Of a stretch of 64,000 nucleotides of DNA, positions 7,939 through 16,649 are shown piece after piece. Both the position numbers and the translations under genes were made by a program. Under the pieces are notes generated by a model that saw nothing but the letters and a program-made list of their open reading frames with translations, was not told the origin of the DNA and did not search any database. Location of the stretch: the NCBI RefSeq assembly GCF_000177195.2, contig NC_015953.1, forward strand, positions 1,488,001 through 1,552,000. Reading direction: 5' to 3'. This DNA comes from Streptomyces sp. SirexAA-E (GTDB lineage: Bacteria; Actinomycetota; Actinomycetes; Streptomycetales; Streptomycetaceae). Each line of letters begins with the position of its first letter. Position 1 is the first letter of the stretch.

Positions 7939-8274
7939 TCACTGCGGTGTCGGCGCTCCGACTCCGCCGCCGGCCGAGGCGAGCGCGTCGACGTGGGCCC
8001 GCGCGGTCTCCCACACGGCGTAGTTGACCATCCGCGCCCCGTCCGTCCCGACGTGGAAGTGCGCCGCGATACCGCCGGACGCGGGCTTCGGGTCGGTGCC
8101 CAGCGCCTCGAACACCGCGTCCGCCCAGTCCCGTCGGCGGGCCGGATCCGGTCCGTCGAACCGCACGTCGACGATCACGACGCAGCCCGGCTCGCGGGTG
8201 TCGTGCTCCGCGGTCCTGGAGCGGTACGGCTCCAGGGTGGGGCGCGGGGCGATCTCGGTCTCGGTGGACGGCAT
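7939..8274 (-). CDS. ABM/TcmI-type dimeric alpha-beta barrel protein
   Basis: 111 aa. After about 30 variable residues come GCVVIVDVRFDGPDPARRRDWADAVFEAL and GIAAHFHVGTDGARMVNYAVWET, the pattern of antibiotic-biosynthesis-monooxygenase (ABM) domains. ABM proteins range from cofactor-free monooxygenases to haem-degrading and unknown-function proteins. A short Gly-rich tail follows. AAGGA lies 8 nt before the chosen ATG; a longer start at 8298 is possible. It stands alone between the riboswitch region and a lipoprotein gene, so no pathway can be assigned. Confidence 0.68.
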   Translation of the reverse strand: MPSTETEIAPRPTLEPYRSRTAEHDTREPGCVVIVDVRFDGPDPARRRDWADAVFEALGTDPKPASGGIAAHFHVGTDGARMVNYAVWETARAHVDALASAGGGVGAPTPQ

Positions 8275-8356
8275 GGCGGTGGTCCTTCCCGGGCGCACAC
8301 CGTGGGTACGCCTCGGTCGTCACCCTCGTACGTCGAGCGCGCTCGAGGTCAAGGCG

Positions 8357-9007
8357 TCACTCGGGGAGGTCGGCCCGCCAGGCGGTGGTGTTCAACTCGT
8401 CCATCAGGCGCACGTCGTGTTCCTCCAGCGGGAAGATCCGGGCACCGGCGTCGGGGGCGGCGGCGATCTCCAGGGCGTCGCCCTCGATCAGGTCGCCGCC
8501 TTCCTGGGTGGAGACCCAGGCGAGGATCGAGCGGACGGTGCCACCGGGTTCGAGCGCGACGGCCTTGGGTCCCTGGTCCTGGCCGAACATCGATCCACCC
8601 GGGTTGACCGGCACGGGGATGCGTCTGCCGTCCTCGTCGAGCGCCCGGACGGCGGGGTAGCCGTTCACCTGGTAGGTCCCGGTGCCGCAGTTGGTCAGGG
8701 TGAGCACGACGGCCCGGTGGAACATCGCCGCCTCCACCGGTCCCATCTCGACCTTCGCCCCGGAGGCGGGACAGTCCCCGGCCGGTGCGGTGGTGCCCGG
8801 GGCGCCTCGGGGAGGTGCGGACGTGGTGTCCGGAACGGCGGGCAGCGTCTCGGCCCGGACGGTGCCGGACGGCGCCGAGGCCTGTGCCGGGCTCCGTGTC
8901 GGAGCCGGTTCGCCCTCCCCCGCCGGGACCAGGAAGCCGGCGCAGCCCGAGAGCGTCAGCACGGTGGCCGAGCAGAGGACCGCCGCCGTCGTGTGCCGTA
9001 CCCGCAT
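8357..9007 (-). CDS. DUF4232-type lipoprotein
   Basis: 216 aa. An N-terminal signal (MRVRHTTAAVLCSATVLTLSGC) ends in a lipobox with the acylated Cys at C22. A Pro/Ser/Thr-rich spacer (about 30-75) follows. The folded domain starts near DCPASGAKVEMGP and has VLTLTNCGTGTYQVNGYPAVRAL and a final strand before the C terminus, matching streptomycete DUF4232 proteins. It should be anchored on the outer face of the membrane. The function is unknown. It diverges from dapA. Confidence 0.8.
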   Translation of the reverse strand: MRVRHTTAAVLCSATVLTLSGCAGFLVPAGEGEPAPTRSPAQASAPSGTVRAETLPAVPDTTSAPPRGAPGTTAPAGDCPASGAKVEMGPVEAAMFHRAVVLTLTNCGTGTYQVNGYPAVRALDEDGRRIPVPVNPGGSMFGQDQGPKAVALEPGGTVRSILAWVSTQEGGDLIEGDALEIAAAPDAGARIFPLEEHDVRLMDELNTTAWRADLPE

Positions 9008-9161
9008 CGCCGTGGACCCCGCCCCTGGAACGAACAGCCGCTTGCGTGTTCGATCATGCCAGACGCCCTGGCGGAGCCCGGTCGATTGTTCAGCATCGCT
9101 TGGCCCTCACCCGGAGCAGATCTAAGTGGACCTGCGCCGCCCGGCCGCCGAGACTGCGGTC

Positions 9162-10055
9162 ATGACAGCGACCGCCCGTACGCCCGGGCCCTTCGGCCGC
9201 GCCCTCTGCGCGATGATCACACCGTTCGGCCCCGCCGGTGACCTGGATCTGGAGGCCGCCCGCAGGCACGCCCGCGCCCTGGTCGCGGACGGCTGCGACG
9301 GGCTGGTGCTGAGCGGCACCACGGGCGAGTCGCCCACCACCACCGACGCCGAGAAGACCGCGCTGCTGCGGGCGGTGCGCGAGGCGGTCGGCGAGGGCGT
9401 CCCGCTCCTCGCCGGGGTGGGCAGCGCCGACACCCGGCACACCGTCCGGCTCGCCCAGGAGGCGGAGGCGGCGGGCGCGGACGGCCTGCTGGTGGTGACC
9501 CCGTACTACAGCCGCCCTCCGCAGGCCGCGATCGAGGCCCACTTCCTCCGGGTCGCGGAGGCCACGGGCGTCCCGCTCATGCTCTACGACATCCCGGGCC
9601 GCACCGGTACCCGGATCGGGACGGGCACGCTGCTGCGGCTGGCGGAACACCCGCGTGTGGTGGCGGTCAAGGACTGCTCGTACGACCTGCTCGCGGCGAC
9701 GAAGGTGATGGCGCGGACCCGGCTGGCCTACTACTCGGGCTGCGAGGAACTGAACCTGCCGCTGTACGCGCTCGGCGGCGCGGGCTACGTGAGTACGGTC
9801 GCCAATGTGGCGCCCCGTCAGATGCGTTCGGTGCTCGACGCGTTCGACGCCGGTGAGACCGCGGAGGCGGCCCGTCTCAACCAGCTGACGGCCCCTCTGG
9901 TGGAGGCGATGATGGCGGCCGGTCTGCCCGGGACCGTCACGGCGAAGGCACTCCTGGACGCCGGACCGGTCCGCGAACCGCTGCAGCCCGCCGGCCGCGA
10001 GGCGGTCGACGGGCTGCGCGCGGCGTACGGGGAACTCCTCGCCGCGACCGATTAG
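9162..10055 (+). CDS. dapA: 4-hydroxy-tetrahydrodipicolinate synthase
   Basis: 297 aa, the usual DapA length. It condenses pyruvate with aspartate semialdehyde in the lysine/diaminopimelate pathway. Visible are SGTTGES (51-57), YYSRPP (115-120), the catalytic Tyr in LYDIPGRTG (Y142) and the Schiff-base Lys in VVAVKDCS (K170). I prefer the ATG at 9162; a GTG at 9126 would add 12 residues, and neither has a strong ribosome site. It is convergent with dapD, and the two stops overlap. Streptomyces genomes usually hold several DapA-like genes, so this may not be the only or main one. Confidence 0.88.
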   Translation: MTATARTPGPFGRALCAMITPFGPAGDLDLEAARRHARALVADGCDGLVLSGTTGESPTTTDAEKTALLRAVREAVGEGVPLLAGVGSADTRHTVRLAQEAEAAGADGLLVVTPYYSRPPQAAIEAHFLRVAEATGVPLMLYDIPGRTGTRIGTGTLLRLAEHPRVVAVKDCSYDLLAATKVMARTRLAYYSGCEELNLPLYALGGAGYVSTVANVAPRQMRSVLDAFDAGETAEAARLNQLTAPLVEAMMAAGLPGTVTAKALLDAGPVREPLQPAGREAVDGLRAAYGELLAATD

Positions 10056-11050
10056 TCGTTGCTGTGCAGGATGTCGTTGAGCCCGTCCCAGACCGCGTTG
10101 TTCGGACGGGCCTCGACGGCTCCGGTGACCGAGTTGCGGCGGAAGAGGATGTTCGAGGCGCCGGAGAGGTCCCGGGCCTTGACGACCTGGCCGTCGGGCA
10201 TCGTGACGCGGGTCCCGGCCGTGACGTACAGCCCGGCCTCGACGACGCACTCGTCGCCGAGCGCGATGCCGATCCCGGCCTCCGCGCCGATCAGGCAGCG
10301 CTCGCCGATGGCGATGCGCTCCTTGCCGCCGCCGGAGAGGGTGCCCATGGTGGAGGCTCCGCCACCGATGTCGGAGCCGTCGCCGATGACGACACCGGCC
10401 GAGATCCGGCCCTCGACCATGGAGGTGCCGAGGGTGCCCGCGTTGAAGTTGACGAAGCCCTCGTGCATCACGGTCGTACCGGAGGCCAGGTGCGCCCCGA
10501 GCCTGACCCGGTCGGCGTCGGCGATGCGTACGCCCTTGGGCGCGACGTAGTCCGTCATGCGGGGGAACTTGTCCACCGAGGTGACCTGGAGGTGCAGGCC
10601 CTCGGCCCGGGCGTTGAGCCGGACCTTCTCCAGGTCGTCGACGGCGACGGGACCGAGCGAGGTCCAGGCGACGTTGGCGAGGAAGCCGAAGATGCCGTCG
10701 AGGTTCTGGCCGTGCGGCCGGACCAGGCGGTGCGAGAGCAGGTGCAGCCGCAGGTAGGTGTCGTGCGCGTCGAGCGGCTTGTCGTCCAGCGAGGAGATGA
10801 CCGTGGACACCGCCACGACCTCGACACCCCGGCGCGCGTCCACCCCGAGGGCCTTCGCCGCGCCCTCTCCGAGCCGGTTCACCGCCTCGTCCGGGGACAG
10901 GCGCTGGGTCCCGGCGGGGCCGCGGTCGGCGACGAGCTCGGGGGCGGGGAACCAGGTGTCGAGGACGGTGCCGTCACCGGCGATGGTGGCGAGGCCGGCG
11001 GCGACGGCGCCGGTGGTGCGGGCGGAGCCCTGGGAAGTCGTGTCGGTCAT
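10052..11050 (-). CDS. dapD: tetrahydrodipicolinate N-succinyltransferase
   Basis: 332 aa, actinobacterial type. The N-terminal half is an alpha/beta region. The C-terminal half (about 190-300) is a left-handed beta-helix with hexapeptide-type turns ([56 protein letters not shown]). It transfers succinate from succinyl-CoA in lysine and peptidoglycan precursor synthesis. The catalytic region [14 protein letters not shown] is intact. Its last codons overlap the last codons of dapA on the other strand. Confidence 0.93.
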   Translation of the reverse strand: MTDTTSQGSARTTGAVAAGLATIAGDGTVLDTWFPAPELVADRGPAGTQRLSPDEAVNRLGEGAAKALGVDARRGVEVVAVSTVISSLDDKPLDAHDTYLRLHLLSHRLVRPHGQNLDGIFGFLANVAWTSLGPVAVDDLEKVRLNARAEGLHLQVTSVDKFPRMTDYVAPKGVRIADADRVRLGAHLASGTTVMHEGFVNFNAGTLGTSMVEGRISAGVVIGDGSDIGGGASTMGTLSGGGKERIAIGERCLIGAEAGIGIALGDECVVEAGLYVTAGTRVTMPDGQVVKARDLSGASNILFRRNSVTGAVEARPNNAVWDGLNDILHSND

Positions 11051-11180
11051 GCACGAAACCTAACCGTCCGAGGGCCGCTCGGGCGAACCGGTCTCGCCGT
11101 CCGGGCGGCCCCGCGCCCACCCGTCCCCGGGCGGCGGTGTCCCGCCCCGCCGCTACGGCCGCGCCCGCACGGCGCGCTCC

Positions 11181-11732
11181 TCACCGGGGGCCGCCGCCCT
11201 CCACGATCCGCGCCAGCATCTCCCGGGTGTAGGCGGCGTCGAAGTCGCCCCCGGCCAGCAGCACCTGGAGGCTGATGCCGTCGAGGAGGGCGACGAGCGC
11301 GCGGGCGGTCGCCGGGTCGGTCCGGCGGGCGAGCAGCTCGCCCGCCTCGTCGGCCCACTCCGCCGCGACGGGGCGCAGGGCGGGCCTGCGCAGGGCGGCG
11401 AGGTACAGCTCGTACTCCAGCTCGATCGCCCCGCGTTCGCCCGCGAACCACTCCCCCAGCAGCCGGGTCAGCTCGTCTGCCAGGTCCGCCTCGGGGTCGG
11501 CCAGACGCGCGCTCTCCCGTACGGTCCGGACGAAGTTCTCGTTGCACCGGCGCAAAGCGGCGACCAGCAGCTCGTCGAGCGAGGCGAAGTGGTACGTCGT
11601 GGAGCCCAGCGGCACGTCGGCCTCGGCCGCGACGGTGCGGTGACTGAGACCGGCGATGCCCCGGTCCGCGACGATCCGGATGGCCGCCTCGATGATCCGG
11701 TCGCGCCGCTCGGGGTCGTAACGGCGTGCCAT
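11181..11732 (-). CDS. TetR-family repressor of the adjacent SMR pump
   Basis: 183 aa. The N-terminal helix-turn-helix is clear: RDRIIEAAIRIVADRGIAGLSHRTVAAEADVPLGSTTYHF (about 9-48), the classic TetR arrangement. The C-terminal part is helical and variable, as expected for ligand binding. Its start overlaps the SMR stop by one base (TGATG), so the two are co-transcribed and translationally coupled. Two tandem palindromes upstream of the pump gene are its probable operators, giving autoregulation. The ligand is unknown. Confidence 0.88.
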   Translation of the reverse strand: MARRYDPERRDRIIEAAIRIVADRGIAGLSHRTVAAEADVPLGSTTYHFASLDELLVAALRRCNENFVRTVRESARLADPEADLADELTRLLGEWFAGERGAIELEYELYLAALRRPALRPVAAEWADEAGELLARRTDPATARALVALLDGISLQVLLAGGDFDAAYTREMLARIVEGGGPR

Positions 11733-12052
11733 CAGTGCGTCCCGCCGAGATTGAGCACCACGACGCCGACGATGATCAGCGCGAGACCGACCAGCTTGGC
11801 GGCGCCCGCCGGTTCACCCATCCACAGGATGCCGATGAGGGCGACGGCGGCGGTGCCCACGCCGGCCCAGATCGCGTAGGCGGTGCCGATGGAGAGGGTC
11901 TTGAGGGTCTGGGCCAGCAGCGCGAACGCCAGTACGTAGCCCACCGCCGTGACGACCGAGGGCCACAGCCGGGAGAAGCCCTCGCTGTACTTCATGGCCG
12001 TCGTCGCGGTCACCTCCGCCGCGATGGCCCCGGCCAGCAGTGCGTATCCCAT
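11732..12052 (-). CDS. small multidrug resistance (SMR) efflux protein
   Basis: 106 aa with four membrane helices. The SMR signature is present: the membrane-embedded Glu in LLAGAIAAEVTATTAMKYSEGF (E13) and the Y-A-I-W-A-G-V-G stretch in helix 3. Members exchange protons for lipophilic cations or guanidinium. I chose the ATG at 12052; an upstream ATG at 12070 adds six residues with no homology. One palindromic operator overlaps this start codon. First gene of a two-gene operon with its TetR repressor. Confidence 0.9.
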   Translation of the reverse strand: MGYALLAGAIAAEVTATTAMKYSEGFSRLWPSVVTAVGYVLAFALLAQTLKTLSIGTAYAIWAGVGTAAVALIGILWMGEPAGAAKLVGLALIIVGVVVLNLGGTH

Positions 12053-12091
12053 GCGTACCAGCGTACACATCGTTGCGTACGGGCGTACACA
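12052..12091 (-). promoter_or_regulatory. two tandem palindromes, probable TetR operators
   Basis: Two 18-bp near-palindromes, TGCGTACCAGCGTACACA (12052-12069) and TGCGTACGGGCGTACACA (12074-12091), differ at two central positions and are 22 bp apart centre to centre, about two helical turns. The left one touches the SMR start codon. Position, symmetry and duplication fit dimer pairs of the adjacent TetR protein. Confidence 0.75.
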
Positions 12092-12168
12092 ACCGCGCGG
12101 GACGCTACGGTGTCCCCCGATCGGTCACATGGAACGACGAACACATCACACGACATGACGGAGCAGTA

Positions 12169-13326
12169 GTGGCGCAGGACGCAGGGTGGGGCGGCGGTGC
12201 GTACACAGGCGCACCGCACGGCGGGGTGCCGTACGGGGGGCCACCGGGATGGGGCGGCTGGGTGCCGCCGCCGAAGCCGGGGGTGATACCCCTCGCCCCG
12301 CTGGGGCTGGGCGATCTGCTCGGCGGGGCGTTCACCACGATGGGCCGGTACGGCAAGCAGCTGTTCGGCCTGGCCGCCGCCCTGTACGGCGGCGCGTTGG
12401 CGCTGATGGGACTGGCGGTCGCCACCGCCTACGGTGCGGTGGGCGATAGCCTGGAGCGGGTGGTCTCGCTCGGTTACGACGAGGAGCCGGCCACCGGCGA
12501 CCTCTCCGCCCTGCTGATCGCGGGCGTCGTCCTCGGCCTGCTCGCCTTCGTCACGATGCTCGCCGTCACGGGCCTGATGTACGCCGCGGTCCCCGCGGTG
12601 GTGCAGGAGGCGGTGCTGGGCAGGGCCGTCACCATCGCCACGGTGTGGCGCCGCGCCCGGGCCGCGCTGATGCCGGTCATGGGCACGCTGTTCCTCACCA
12701 TCCTGATCGCGTTCGTGCCCATGGCGCTGCTCATGGCCGGCTTCGTCGGGGTGATCGCCGCCTCCTTCTCCACCGCGAGCGGCGCGGGCGGGGCCGTGGT
12801 CCTGACGATCGGCATCCTCGGAGCCGTGGCGACGGGACCGCTGGCCGTGTGGCTCTGGGTGAAGCTCTCCCTGGCGCCGGCGATCGTGGTCTTCGAGCGC
12901 TGCGGGCCGGTGACCGCTCTGCGCCGCTCCTCGCGGCTGGTGAGCGGCGACTGGTGGCGGGTCTTCGGCGTCCTGCTGCTCGTCTACGTCATGGCGGCGG
13001 TGGCGGGCTACTTCATCCAACTGCCGTTCGTGTTCCTCGGCCTGTTCCCCAGCATGCTCGGCAGTGCCTCCCTGGACGACGACCCGACCCTCGCCGCGAT
13101 CCTGGCCATGACGGCCGGCTACTTCGTCGCGATGATGCTGGGCCAGCTGGCGAGCCAGATCGTCTCCACCACGTTCCCTCAGCTGGTGACCGCGCTCCTC
13201 TACGTGGACCGGCGGATACGCACGGAGGACCTGGGACCGGTCCTGGCCGAGGCCGCGGGCGTACCGCGGCAGGGCGGCCCGTACCCGCCGCCGTATCCGC
13301 CCCCGTACGGAGCCGGGCAGTGGTGA
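12169..13326 (+). CDS. polytopic membrane protein with Gly/Pro-rich ends
   Basis: 385 aa. The first 45 residues are Gly/Pro/Trp-rich and soluble; then follow about six hydrophobic segments (around 62-85, 110-140, 170-200, 205-235, 262-300 and 318-350). The tail is Tyr/Pro-rich (PYPPPYPPPYGAGQW). The motif FERCGPVTALRRSSRLVSGDWWRVFG resembles the membrane domain found in some glycerophosphodiester phosphodiesterases and many actinobacterial proteins of unknown role. I chose the GTG at 12169, preceded by GGAG. The function is unknown. Confidence 0.75.
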   Translation: MAQDAGWGGGAYTGAPHGGVPYGGPPGWGGWVPPPKPGVIPLAPLGLGDLLGGAFTTMGRYGKQLFGLAAALYGGALALMGLAVATAYGAVGDSLERVVSLGYDEEPATGDLSALLIAGVVLGLLAFVTMLAVTGLMYAAVPAVVQEAVLGRAVTIATVWRRARAALMPVMGTLFLTILIAFVPMALLMAGFVGVIAASFSTASGAGGAVVLTIGILGAVATGPLAVWLWVKLSLAPAIVVFERCGPVTALRRSSRLVSGDWWRVFGVLLLVYVMAAVAGYFIQLPFVFLGLFPSMLGSASLDDDPTLAAILAMTAGYFVAMMLGQLASQIVSTTFPQLVTALLYVDRRIRTEDLGPVLAEAAGVPRQGGPYPPPYPPPYGAGQW

Positions 13327-13355
13327 ACGCGGCGTAGGCCCTGCCGTTGGCCCGG

Positions 13356-13721
13356 TCAGTCCACCAGCGAGTTCTTCGGGCTGAGCACACAGAACTCGTT
13401 GCCCTCGGGGTCCGCCAGCACCGCCCAGGTCACCCCGGGGTCCTGCCCGACGTCCACCCGCCGGGCGCCGAGCCCGATGATGCGCTCGACCTCGGTGTCC
13501 CGGTCGTCGGGCGCCAGGTCGATGTGCAGCCGGTTCTTGACGGTCTTGCCCTCCGGGACGGGAAGGAAGCACATCCCGGGCCAGGCGGACTCGTCGGCCC
13601 CGATGACGATCTCCTCCGCGTCCTCGAAGAGCACCTTCCAGTCCAGCACCGCGCACCAGAAGCGGGCCAGCAGGGGAAGGTCGTGGGCGTCGACGGCGAG
13701 GTGGTACAAGCGAGCGGCCAT
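13356..13721 (-). CDS. VOC/glyoxalase-fold protein
   Basis: 121 aa with paired beta-alpha-beta modules of the vicinal-oxygen-chelate fold: LYHLAVDAHDLPLLARFWCAVLDWKV at the start, LHIDLAPDDRDTEVERIIGLGAR in the middle and WAVLADPEGNEFCVL near the end. Potential metal ligands are an N-terminal His, the LHID His and a Glu in NEF. The substrate is unknown; the family includes glyoxalases, dioxygenases and antibiotic-binding proteins. It is convergent with the membrane-protein gene, 29 bp away. The longer frame to 13745 lacks added homology. Confidence 0.8.
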   Translation of the reverse strand: MAARLYHLAVDAHDLPLLARFWCAVLDWKVLFEDAEEIVIGADESAWPGMCFLPVPEGKTVKNRLHIDLAPDDRDTEVERIIGLGARRVDVGQDPGVTWAVLADPEGNEFCVLSPKNSLVD

Positions 13722-13795
13722 GCCCGCCAGTCTGCCTGGGGGCATGGCCGCTCGTGGTGCGGCGACGATCCGGGGCCTGAATCAGCCGTACGGAA

Positions 13796-14134
13796 TCAGA
13801 CGTTGAAGCCCAGTGCGCGAAGCTGCTCGCGACCGTCGTCGGTGATCTTGTCCGGGCCCCACGGGGGCATCCAGACCCAGTTGATCCGCAGCTCGCTGAC
13901 GATGCCGTCGGTCGCGGACTTCGCCTGGTCCTCGATGACGTCGGTCAGCGGGCAGGCCGCGGACGTCAGGGTCATGTCGAGGGTGGCGATGTTCGCGTCG
14001 TCGACGTGGATGCCGTAGATCAGGCCCAGGTTGACGACGTCGATGCCCAGCTCGGGGTCGACCACGTCGTACAGCGCCTCGCGGACCTCCTCCTCGGAGG
14101 CCGGCTTGGTGGTAAGAGTCTCGTTCTCGCTCAT
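13796..14134 (-). CDS. sufT: SufT-like metal-sulfur cluster assembly factor
   Basis: 112 aa of the DUF59/MIP18 family: VREALYDVVDPELGIDVVNLGLIYGIHVDD, then LTSAACPLTDVIEDQ with the conserved Cys, and the final INWVWMPPWGPDKITDDGREQLRALGF. These proteins help mature or transfer Fe-S clusters. Its ATG overlaps the sufU stop (ATGA), making it the last gene of the suf operon. Confidence 0.9.
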   Translation of the reverse strand: MSENETLTTKPASEEEVREALYDVVDPELGIDVVNLGLIYGIHVDDANIATLDMTLTSAACPLTDVIEDQAKSATDGIVSELRINWVWMPPWGPDKITDDGREQLRALGFNV

Positions 14135-14586
14135 GCCGTCTTCCCTTCGGACAGCGCCTGCGCCGTCGCGTCCTTCCACGCCATCCAGCTCAGCAGCGCG
14201 CACTTGACCCGTGCCGGGTACTTGGAGACTCCGGCGAACGCGACCGCGTCCTCCAGCAGCTCCTCCATCGTCTCGTCCGGCTCCAGCTGACCCTTGGACT
14301 GCATCAGCTCCAGGAACGCCTCCTGGATCTTGTGCGCCTCGCCCAGCTCCTTGCCGACCAGGAGGTCGTTGAGCACGGACGCGCTGGCCTGGCTGATGGA
14401 GCAGCCCTGGCCCTCGTAACTGACGTCGGCGATGGTCTCGCCGTCGTACTTCACGCGGAGCGTGATCTCGTCGCCGCACGTCGGGTTGACGTGGTGCACC
14501 TCGGCGTCGCCGTCCCGCAGGCCACGCCCGTGGGGGTGCTTGTAGTGGTCCAGGATCACTTCCTGGTACATGGAGTCAAGCTTCAC
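14131..14586 (-). CDS. sufU: SufU sulfur-transfer/scaffold protein
   Basis: 151 aa. Zinc/sulfur ligands of SufU are in place: C37 and D39 (NPTCGDE), C62 (GQGCSIS) and C129 (RVKCALL). SufU accepts persulfide from SufS and passes it to the SufBCD complex in Gram-positive bacteria. An insertion typical of SufU rather than IscU lies between C62 and C129. It follows sufS by 26 bp and overlaps sufT. Confidence 0.93.
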   Translation of the reverse strand: MKLDSMYQEVILDHYKHPHGRGLRDGDAEVHHVNPTCGDEITLRVKYDGETIADVSYEGQGCSISQASASVLNDLLVGKELGEAHKIQEAFLELMQSKGQLEPDETMEELLEDAVAFAGVSKYPARVKCALLSWMAWKDATAQALSEGKTA

Positions 14587-14612
14587 CAGTCAACCCTCAG
14601 CCGCTGTGCCAA

Positions 14613-15881
14613 TTAACCGAAAAAGTTCCGCACGTGCTCCAGGCCGTCCACCAGGGCGTCGACCTCGGCCGGCGTGGAGTACAGATAGAACGACGCTCGC
14701 GTCGTCGCAGGAATTCCGTACCGCAGGCAGACCGGCCGTGCGCAGTGGTGTCCGACCCGGACGGCGATGCCCTGCTCGTCGAGCACCTGCCCCACGTCGT
14801 GGGGGTGGATGTCTCCGAGCGTGAAGGAGATCGTCGCCCCGCGGTCCTCGGCCGTCGCCGGACCGATGATCCGCAGGTCGGGCACCTCCAGGAGCCGCTT
14901 CACCGCGTACGCGGTGATCGCCTGCTCGTGGTGGTGGATGTTCTCCATGCCGATGGCCGAGAGGTAGTCCACGGCCGCGCCGAGGCCGACGGCCTGGGCG
15001 ATCGGGGGCGTACCGGCCTCGAACTTGTGCGGAGCCGGGGCGTACGTCGACGAGTGCATCGACACCGTCTCGATCATCTCGCCGCCGCCGAGGAACGGCG
15101 GCAGGTCCTCCAGGAGCTCCTGCCGTCCCCAGAGCACGCCGATGCCGGTCGGGCCGACCATCTTGTGGCCGGTGAAGGCCACGAAGTCGGCCTGCAGCGC
15201 CTGCACGTCGAGCACCATGTGCGGGGCCGCCTGCGAGGCGTCCACGCAGACCAGCGCGCCGACCTGCTGGGCACGCCGGATGATCTTCTCGACCGGGTTG
15301 ATCGTGCCCATGATGTTCGAGACCAGCGTGAGCGTGACGATCTTCGTCTTCTCGGTGATGACCTCGTCGATGTCCGACAGGTCCAGGCGCCCGTCGTCCG
15401 TGATGCCGAACCACTTCAGCTTCGCGCCCGTGCGCTGCGAGAGCAGCTGCCACGGCACGATGTTGGAGTGGTGCTCCATCTCGGTGGTGACGATCTCGGT
15501 GTCACTGTCGACCCGGTAGGGCTCGTCCGCCCAGCCGAGCATGTTGGCCACGAGGTTCAGCGACTCCGAGGCGTTCTTGGTGAAGATCACCTCGTTGCGG
15601 CTGGGCGCGTTGATGAAGGCCGCGACCTTGTCGCGAGCGCCCTCGTACAGCGCGGTGGCCTCCTCCGCGATGGTGTACACACCGCGGTGGACGTTGGCGT
15701 TGTGCCGCTCGTAGTACTCGTTGAGCGCGTCGAGGACCTGGCGCGGCTTCTGCGAGGTCGCCGCGCTGTCCAGGTACACGAGCTTCTTGCCGTCGTGGAC
15801 CGTGCGGTCCAGGATCGGGAAGTCCTTGCGGATCGCCTCGGTGTCGAGGAGGCCGGAGAGCCCCTGTCGGGCGTCAGTCAC
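14613..15881 (-). CDS. sufS: cysteine desulfurase SufS
   Basis: 422 aa, group II cysteine desulfurase. PLP is held by K240 in FTGHKMVGPTG; the persulfide-carrying Cys is C380 in VGHHCARPVC, on the short loop of the SufS type. EMEHHSNIVPW and VDASQAAPH provide further cofactor contacts. It supplies sulfur for Fe-S clusters. Its start overlaps the sufC stop by four bases. Confidence 0.95.
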   Translation of the reverse strand: MTDARQGLSGLLDTEAIRKDFPILDRTVHDGKKLVYLDSAATSQKPRQVLDALNEYYERHNANVHRGVYTIAEEATALYEGARDKVAAFINAPSRNEVIFTKNASESLNLVANMLGWADEPYRVDSDTEIVTTEMEHHSNIVPWQLLSQRTGAKLKWFGITDDGRLDLSDIDEVITEKTKIVTLTLVSNIMGTINPVEKIIRRAQQVGALVCVDASQAAPHMVLDVQALQADFVAFTGHKMVGPTGIGVLWGRQELLEDLPPFLGGGEMIETVSMHSSTYAPAPHKFEAGTPPIAQAVGLGAAVDYLSAIGMENIHHHEQAITAYAVKRLLEVPDLRIIGPATAEDRGATISFTLGDIHPHDVGQVLDEQGIAVRVGHHCARPVCLRYGIPATTRASFYLYSTPAEVDALVDGLEHVRNFFG

Positions 15882-16642
15882 GCGGAAGCGCCACCCTTCA
15901 CGTATGCCTCGTAGCCCTCGTTCTCCAGCTTGTCGGCGAGCTCGGCGCCGCCGGACTCGGCGATGCGGCCGTTGGCGAAGACGTGCACGAAGTCGGGCTT
16001 GATGTAGCGGAGGATCCGCGTGTAGTGCGTGATCAGCAGGGTGCCGACCTCGCCGGACTCGCGGACCCGGTTGACGCCTTCGGAGACGACGCGCAGGGCG
16101 TCGACGTCCAGGCCGGAGTCGGTCTCGTCGAGGATGGCGATCTTCGGCTTGAGCAGCTCCAGCTGGAGGATCTCGTGGCGCTTCTTCTCACCGCCGGAGA
16201 AGCCCTCGTTGACGTTGCGCTCGGCGAAGGACGGGTCCATCTGGAGCCCGGCCATCGTCTCCTTGACCTCCTTGACCCACGTACGCAGCTTGGGCGCCTC
16301 GCCGCGGACGGCGGTGGCGGAGGTGCGCAGGAAGTTGGAAACCGAGACACCGGGGATCTCGACCGGGTACTGCATGGCGAGGAACAGACCGGCGCGGGCC
16401 CGCTCGTCGACGGACATCTCCAGGACGTCCTCGCCGTCCAGGGTCACCGTGCCACTCGTGATCGTGTACTTGGGGTGGCCTGCGAGCGAGTAGGCGAGGG
16501 TGGACTTGCCGGACCCGTTCGGGCCCATGATGGCGTGGGTCTCGCCCTGCTTCACGGTCAGGTCGACGCCCTTGAGGATCTCCTTCGTGGCGTTGTCGGC
16601 CTCGACGGAGACGTGCAGGTCGCGGATTTCAAGCGTTGCCAT
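15878..16642 (-). CDS. sufC: Fe-S assembly ATPase SufC
   Basis: 254 aa soluble ABC-type ATPase. Walker A is GPNGSGKST, the signature is SGGEKKR (FSGGEKKRHEIL), Walker B is IAILDETDSGLD, and the switch His is in LLITHYTRIL. SufC drives conformational changes of the SufB-SufD scaffold. I chose MATLEIRDLHV as the start; an upstream ATG at 16681 adds 13 non-conserved residues and would run into the Rieske gene. Confidence 0.95.
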   Translation of the reverse strand: MATLEIRDLHVSVEADNATKEILKGVDLTVKQGETHAIMGPNGSGKSTLAYSLAGHPKYTITSGTVTLDGEDVLEMSVDERARAGLFLAMQYPVEIPGVSVSNFLRTSATAVRGEAPKLRTWVKEVKETMAGLQMDPSFAERNVNEGFSGGEKKRHEILQLELLKPKIAILDETDSGLDVDALRVVSEGVNRVRESGEVGTLLITHYTRILRYIKPDFVHVFANGRIAESGGAELADKLENEGYEAYVKGGASA

Positions 16643-16649
16643 GGGTGAC

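Noticed and set aside
9126-9161. GTG at 9126 as the dapA start
   Set aside because: It adds 12 residues absent from usual DapA proteins; the ATG at 9162 gives normal length, though neither has a clear ribosome site.
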